From Bacillus tianshenii (GTDB taxonomy: Bacteria > Bacillota > Bacilli > Bacillales > Bacillaceae_N): DNA of 64,000 nt. The notes under the pieces were generated by a model. The model was not told the origin of the DNA. It was given only the letters and a program-made list of their open reading frames with translations, and did no database searches. A program made the position numbers and the translations under genes. The stretch spans positions 372,001-436,000 of the forward strand of contig CP129018.1 of the NCBI GenBank assembly GCA_020524525.2. Direction: 5' to 3'. Of the stretch, positions 60,558 to 64,000 are shown piece after piece. The stretch's first letter is position 1, and each line of letters opens with the position of its first letter.

Positions 60558-61682
60558 TTAATTTTGCGAATTTAATGTGCGGATAATCGCGTTTGCAAGA
60601 ATTTCAATACCAGAAAAAATTGAATCACGCTGAAACGTCATATTAGGATGATGCAGTCCTGGTTGTAAGTCAGCCCCAATGCCGAGCATCGTTGCTTTTA
60701 AGTGCGGCCGCTTAATCGTATAAAAGTGAAAATCATCGCCGCCAGAAGTGACGATTGATGCGGCAGTATTTGACTTCCCAAGTGTAGCTTCAATTGCTTC
60801 TCTCATGAAAGCCTCTGCTTCTGTATGCACTTCCGCTGCAGGCACATAATCTGAAACATGGAGTTCGATCTCTGTGTCATATGCTTGTTTGACAGCTTCA
60901 ATTCTTGTGCGGACCTGGTGTTCAAGCTCATCAAGGGCGTCATTGGTTTGGGCGCGCATATCAATGCTGAACGTTGCTGCCCCTGGAATAATGTTTGCAT
61001 TGTCTCCGCCAGCTTGAAACTTTGTGACTTTGACCGAATGTGGAACCATTGGATCAAGGTGAATGCCTTTTAAGTATTCGATGATTGAAGAACCGACTTC
61101 GACTGCATTTGTACCAAGGTGAGGGCGGGCTCCGTGTGTATCGTCCCCGATGATTTTCCCGTCGAGAAAGAGACCTGCGCCATGAATAATTGCTGGAGCG
61201 GCTTGTCCGCTTTTTGCTTCTTGGATCGGTCTTAGATGAACTCCGTACAAATAATCAGCGTCATCGACGACATGTTTTTCAACCATTTTCAAAGCTCCGT
61301 TGCCTTTTTCTTCAGCAGGCTGAAAGATAAATCGAACCGTTCCATTCGGAAGGTCTTCTTTGAGCAGGGCAAACAACAAGCCAGTTACAATCGACATGTG
61401 GGCGTCGTGACCACATGAATGGTTGGCTTGAAACACCCCGTTGACTTCCTGCCACAGTGCATCCATATCAGCGCGAACGGCGACAACTGGTTTTCCGTGC
61501 CCGATTTCAGCAATTAAGCCTGTACAATCGGGGAATGTTGTCACGTAAACGCCTTTTTCCTCTAGCAGCTGCTTAAGATATGCGGTTGTTTGTTCTTCTT
61601 TCCAGCTTACTTCAGGATTTGCATGCAAGTGTTCAAAGATGCCGTTTATTTCCTCACGAAGTGTTTCGATTGTTTGCTTCAT
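60558..61682 (-). CDS. M20 family amidohydrolase (second copy)
   Basis: A 374-aa aminoacylase/hippurate-hydrolase-type metal enzyme, clearly paralogous to the one at 19.0 kb (shared LWQEVNG and QANHSCGHDAHM). Metal and catalytic motifs PAEEKGNGA, VHLRPIQEA and SGGDDFHFY are complete. ATG 61682 follows GGAGAT; the longer ORF from 61802 would overlap the upstream transporter gene. With the YfcC carrier it probably takes up and hydrolyses an N-acyl or peptide-like compound. Confidence 0.87.
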   Translation of the reverse strand: MKQTIETLREEINGIFEHLHANPEVSWKEEQTTAYLKQLLEEKGVYVTTFPDCTGLIAEIGHGKPVVAVRADMDALWQEVNGVFQANHSCGHDAHMSIVTGLLFALLKEDLPNGTVRFIFQPAEEKGNGALKMVEKHVVDDADYLYGVHLRPIQEAKSGQAAPAIIHGAGLFLDGKIIGDDTHGARPHLGTNAVEVGSSIIEYLKGIHLDPMVPHSVKVTKFQAGGDNANIIPGAATFSIDMRAQTNDALDELEHQVRTRIEAVKQAYDTEIELHVSDYVPAAEVHTEAEAFMREAIEATLGKSNTAASIVTSGGDDFHFYTIKRPHLKATMLGIGADLQPGLHHPNMTFQRDSIFSGIEILANAIIRTLNSQN

Positions 61683-61711
61683 TTCTGAAAAATCTCCTTT
61701 TTGCATAGTGG

Positions 61712-63142
61712 TTATGATACGCCGATTAGTACTGCGACAATAAGTGCAATCATTGCGATGGCAATCCATCCTAGGATAAGCTTCCAGATGAATTTCACCC
61801 ATTTTTCATATGGAATTCCTGCTACAGCAAGATAGCCCATTAAGGCAGCTGATGTTGGAATAACGGAGTTTGTAATACCGTCCCCATATTGGAAGGCAAG
61901 AACAGCTACTTGTCGTTGAATATCCACAAGGTCAGCAATTGGTGTCATAATCGGCATTGTTGTAGCCGCCTGTCCACTTCCGGATGGAATAATGAAGTTC
62001 AAGCAGACTTGTACGATGAACATGCCGACAACATTCAACGTGTCAGGTAAATGATTAATCGAAGCAGCTAGTGAGTCGATAATCGTATCCATAATGCGTC
62101 CTTCTTCCATCACTACTAGAATTGCCCGTGCAAACCCGACGATAAGGGCGCCGAATGTCAGCATTTTCGCTCCATTTACGAAGGAATCAAATGTCTTGTT
62201 AACTGTAAGGCCGCCGATTAAGCCAGATGCAAGCCCCATTACGAGGAATGAAGCTGTTAATTCTGTTAAGTACCATCCCCACTTAAAGACGCCATACATA
62301 TTGAAGGCCAGTCCGCCGACGATAATGAGGAAGACAAAGATATGACGTTTTTGGAAGGTTGGGATATCCCCATTGCTAGCTTCTTGCTCTTCCTGACGCT
62401 GCTGCATTTCAACTTCATACATCACACTGTTTTCAGGATTTTGCTTTACTTTCATCGCATAGCGAGTAACGTACCACATGGCAAAGCTTAGAATGAATAG
62501 ATAAACAACGAAACGAAAGCCGATGCCTGAGAATAACGGGAGCTGTGCAATTGATTGCGCTACGCCGACGGTAAATGGATTCATCATTCCGCCGATAAAA
62601 CCGCTCGCTGCGCCAAGGCTAATCATCGCTGTTCCTGTAATTGCGTCAAAGCCCATAGCCCTTGCAATCGCAATTCCAATCGGCACGAAGATAATGCTCT
62701 CTTCGGCCATGCCAAATGTTGCACCACCGACAGAGAAAATAAACATTGTCGCCGGTATGAGTAACTTTTCTCGATTTTCTAAATGAATAACGGCTTTATG
62801 AATGCCAGCTTCTATTGCTCCTGTCGCTCGAATAATTCCAAAAGCCCCACCGACAAGAAAGATATAAAAGATAATGGTTGCGCCATCCTTCATACCAGTC
62901 GGGATGGCTTTGAAAATATCAAAGAATCCTACAGGGTTGCTTTCAACCTCTGAATAACTGTCTTGTACAACAACCGTTTTGCCTGTTGCTTCATCTTGAA
63001 TACGTTCGAATTCCCCGGCAGGTACGATATACGTTGCAAGTGCCGCAATTAAGACAATGCAAAATAAAATCGCATACGTATGAGGAATCCACCTTTTCTT
63101 TTTCTTCTCTTCGTTTTCTGCTTGTACGGCTGGTTCTGCCAT
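61712..63142 (-). CDS. YfcC family transporter (DcuC/ArcD-like)
   Basis: A 476-aa integral membrane protein with about 12 spans. The family signatures MAEESIIFVPIGIAIARAMG and NFIIPSGSGQAATTMPIMTPIADL are present, with a hydrophilic loop near residue 230. YfcC relatives carry dicarboxylates, basic amino acids or short peptides. ATG 63142 follows AAGGAGTG. It is the first gene of a two-gene unit with the M20 hydrolase, behind a sigma-54 promoter. Confidence 0.88.
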   Translation of the reverse strand: MAEPAVQAENEEKKKKRWIPHTYAILFCIVLIAALATYIVPAGEFERIQDEATGKTVVVQDSYSEVESNPVGFFDIFKAIPTGMKDGATIIFYIFLVGGAFGIIRATGAIEAGIHKAVIHLENREKLLIPATMFIFSVGGATFGMAEESIIFVPIGIAIARAMGFDAITGTAMISLGAASGFIGGMMNPFTVGVAQSIAQLPLFSGIGFRFVVYLFILSFAMWYVTRYAMKVKQNPENSVMYEVEMQQRQEEQEASNGDIPTFQKRHIFVFLIIVGGLAFNMYGVFKWGWYLTELTASFLVMGLASGLIGGLTVNKTFDSFVNGAKMLTFGALIVGFARAILVVMEEGRIMDTIIDSLAASINHLPDTLNVVGMFIVQVCLNFIIPSGSGQAATTMPIMTPIADLVDIQRQVAVLAFQYGDGITNSVIPTSAALMGYLAVAGIPYEKWVKFIWKLILGWIAIAMIALIVAVLIGVS

Positions 63143-63177
63143 ACGATCACTCCTTTTTAGCTGTTTGTTTTTAATAT

Positions 63178-63193
63178 TGCAAAAATAATGCCA
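63178..63193 (-). promoter_or_regulatory. Sigma-54 (-24/-12) promoter
   Basis: On the minus strand TGGCATTATTTTTGCA matches TGGCAC-N5-TTGCA with exact spacing between GG and GC; only the sixth base deviates. It lies 36 bases upstream of the yfcC start and next to a sigma-54 activator gene, which strongly supports function. Confidence 0.85.
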
Positions 63194-63301
63194 ACATTTC
63201 TGAAAATAAGGAATATTGAAGAATTGAGATGGGAAAACGCGCTAATATAGGGCTTTATGAGGAGGGGATTTTTTTGTTCGGTCATTATTTTAATAGAAAT
63301 G

Positions 63302-63345
63302 AATAGGTGCATATTAGGTTATTCAGAACCTAATATACACCTATT
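63302..63345. repeat. 19-bp inverted repeat between the activator gene and the sigma-54 promoter
   Basis: Two 19-base arms (63302-63320 and 63327-63345) pair with a single G-U/mismatch around a six-base centre. AACCTAAT is found again just outside, near 63349. It could be the terminator of the activator gene, although only a weak T-run follows on the minus strand, or the upstream activating sequence at about -110 from the sigma-54 promoter. Confidence 0.6.
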
Positions 63346-63351
63346 AACAAC

Positions 63352-64000
63352 CTAATTATCAATGATATGAATTCCTTTTTCTGTAAGGGTTGTGCCTTGT
63401 CGGGTCGTACCGCTTCTTATATAGCCTTGTGCTTCGAGCTTCTTAAAGCGTGTACGTAGACTTGCTTCTGTTAAGCCTAATGCTTTTACTTCAGGTTGAC
63501 GCGCTAGCTTATAACGTCCAACTCGCTTATTTTCTAGTGAAGCGTGGTAGAGAATCTGTAGCAGCTGTAATTCCTCCTGTGTTAAATCATGCGTGTCATT
63601 ATCGTAAGTTGATTTCAAATTCTCGGGTAAATCATCGATCGAAATCGTTTCATCCTCTGCCATTACAAGCGCGTAATCCAATACATTTTGCAATTCACGA
63701 ATGTTTCCCGGCCAATGATAGGTAAAGAAAAGTTCTGTCACTTCTTCACTTATTTTCTTTCGTTCAGTGAAGCTTGCAAGATAGGAAGCAATGAGGAACG
63801 GGATATCCTGTCTTCGTTTTTGAAGGGAAGGGACATGAAGCGGCAGAACATTCAGCCGGTAATAGAGGTCTTCACGAAAAGAGCCTCTTTGAACCATCTC
63901 TTCTAAATGTTTGTTCGTTGCTGAAATAATACGGCACGAAACAGATAAGACCGTTGTTCCACCGACGCGGATCACTTCTTTTTCTTGAAGGACACGCAGA
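63352..64000 (-). CDS. Sigma-54-dependent activator, C-terminal part (runs off the window)
   Basis: The C-terminal 215 or so residues of a bacterial enhancer-binding protein. AAA+ sigma-54 interaction motifs are present: FREDLYYRLNVLPLHVPSL, RRQDIPFL and the WPGNIRELQN sensor-II motif. The C-terminus is not a Fis-type HTH; instead it looks like a winged helix (LTQEELQLLQILYHA, GLTEASLRTRFKKLEAQGYI, GTTLTEKG). The N-terminal sensor domain lies beyond position 64000. It is very likely the activator of the adjacent sigma-54 promoter. Confidence 0.88.
   Translation of the reverse strand, partial: LRVLQEKEVIRVGGTTVLSVSCRIISATNKHLEEMVQRGSFREDLYYRLNVLPLHVPSLQKRRQDIPFLIASYLASFTERKKISEEVTELFFTYHWPGNIRELQNVLDYALVMAEDETISIDDLPENLKSTYDNDTHDLTQEELQLLQILYHASLENKRVGRYKLARQPEVKALGLTEASLRTRFKKLEAQGYIRSGTTRQGTTLTEKGIHIIDN

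Overview
The window looks like chromosome from a low-GC Gram-positive bacterium of the Bacillaceae. Ribosome binding sites are strong AGGAGG types, GTG and TTG starts are frequent, Rho-independent terminators are common, and there is an S-box riboswitch, a guanine riboswitch with PurR boxes, and a CcpA cre site. The genus cannot be fixed from sequence alone. No rRNA, tRNA, phage, insertion sequence or CRISPR array was seen.

Layout. (1) 1-14.2 kb: a 15-gene carbohydrate operon under a GntR/UTRA regulator. It holds an FGGY kinase, cupin isomerase, HAD phosphatase, 2-hydroxyacid dehydrogenase, fructose-6-phosphate-aldolase-like transaldolase, Rbs-type ABC importer, PfkB kinase, aldo/keto reductase, phosphotriesterase-fold lactonase, AroE-like dehydrogenase, KDPG-type aldolase and NagB. 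The families are clear; the sugar is not. (2) 14.2-18 kb: cold-shock protein, thioesterase, LysR regulator, S-box-controlled msrA. (3) 18-23.6 kb: RpiR regulator, M20 hydrolase, GNAT, enolase-superfamily racemase and AGCS symporter, matching the known N-succinyl route that converts D- to L-amino acids. (4) 23.6-33 kb: housekeeping and stress genes, a 55-aa ORF and a candidate small RNA. (5) 33-37.3 kb: kynUBA with an NSS transporter (tryptophan to anthranilate). (6) 37.4-39.3 kb: guanine/hypoxanthine permease behind PurBoxes, a guanine riboswitch and a 143-bp tandem repeat. (7) 41.2-48.6 kb: a second RpiR operon with a TAXI-TRAP importer, a multi-part opine/D-hydroxyproline-type dehydrogenase and an ornithine-cyclodeaminase homologue. 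(8) 48.7-56.5 kb: sulfide oxidation (SQR, DUF1641, CstB-like persulfide dioxygenase), a two-component system with a Cys-containing PAS domain, and cytochrome bd genes whose cydA is frameshifted, flanked by two tiny membrane proteins, one clearly CydS-like. (9) 56.6-64 kb: AbrB-type membrane protein, cation/proton antiporter, FAD protein, then an M20 hydrolase plus YfcC transporter behind a sigma-54 promoter, next to a sigma-54 activator that runs off the window.

Taken together, the window is a scavenging and detoxification region: an unknown sugar, D- and N-acylated amino acids, an opine- or imino-acid-like substrate, tryptophan, purines and sulfide. Most modules carry their own regulator and transporter.
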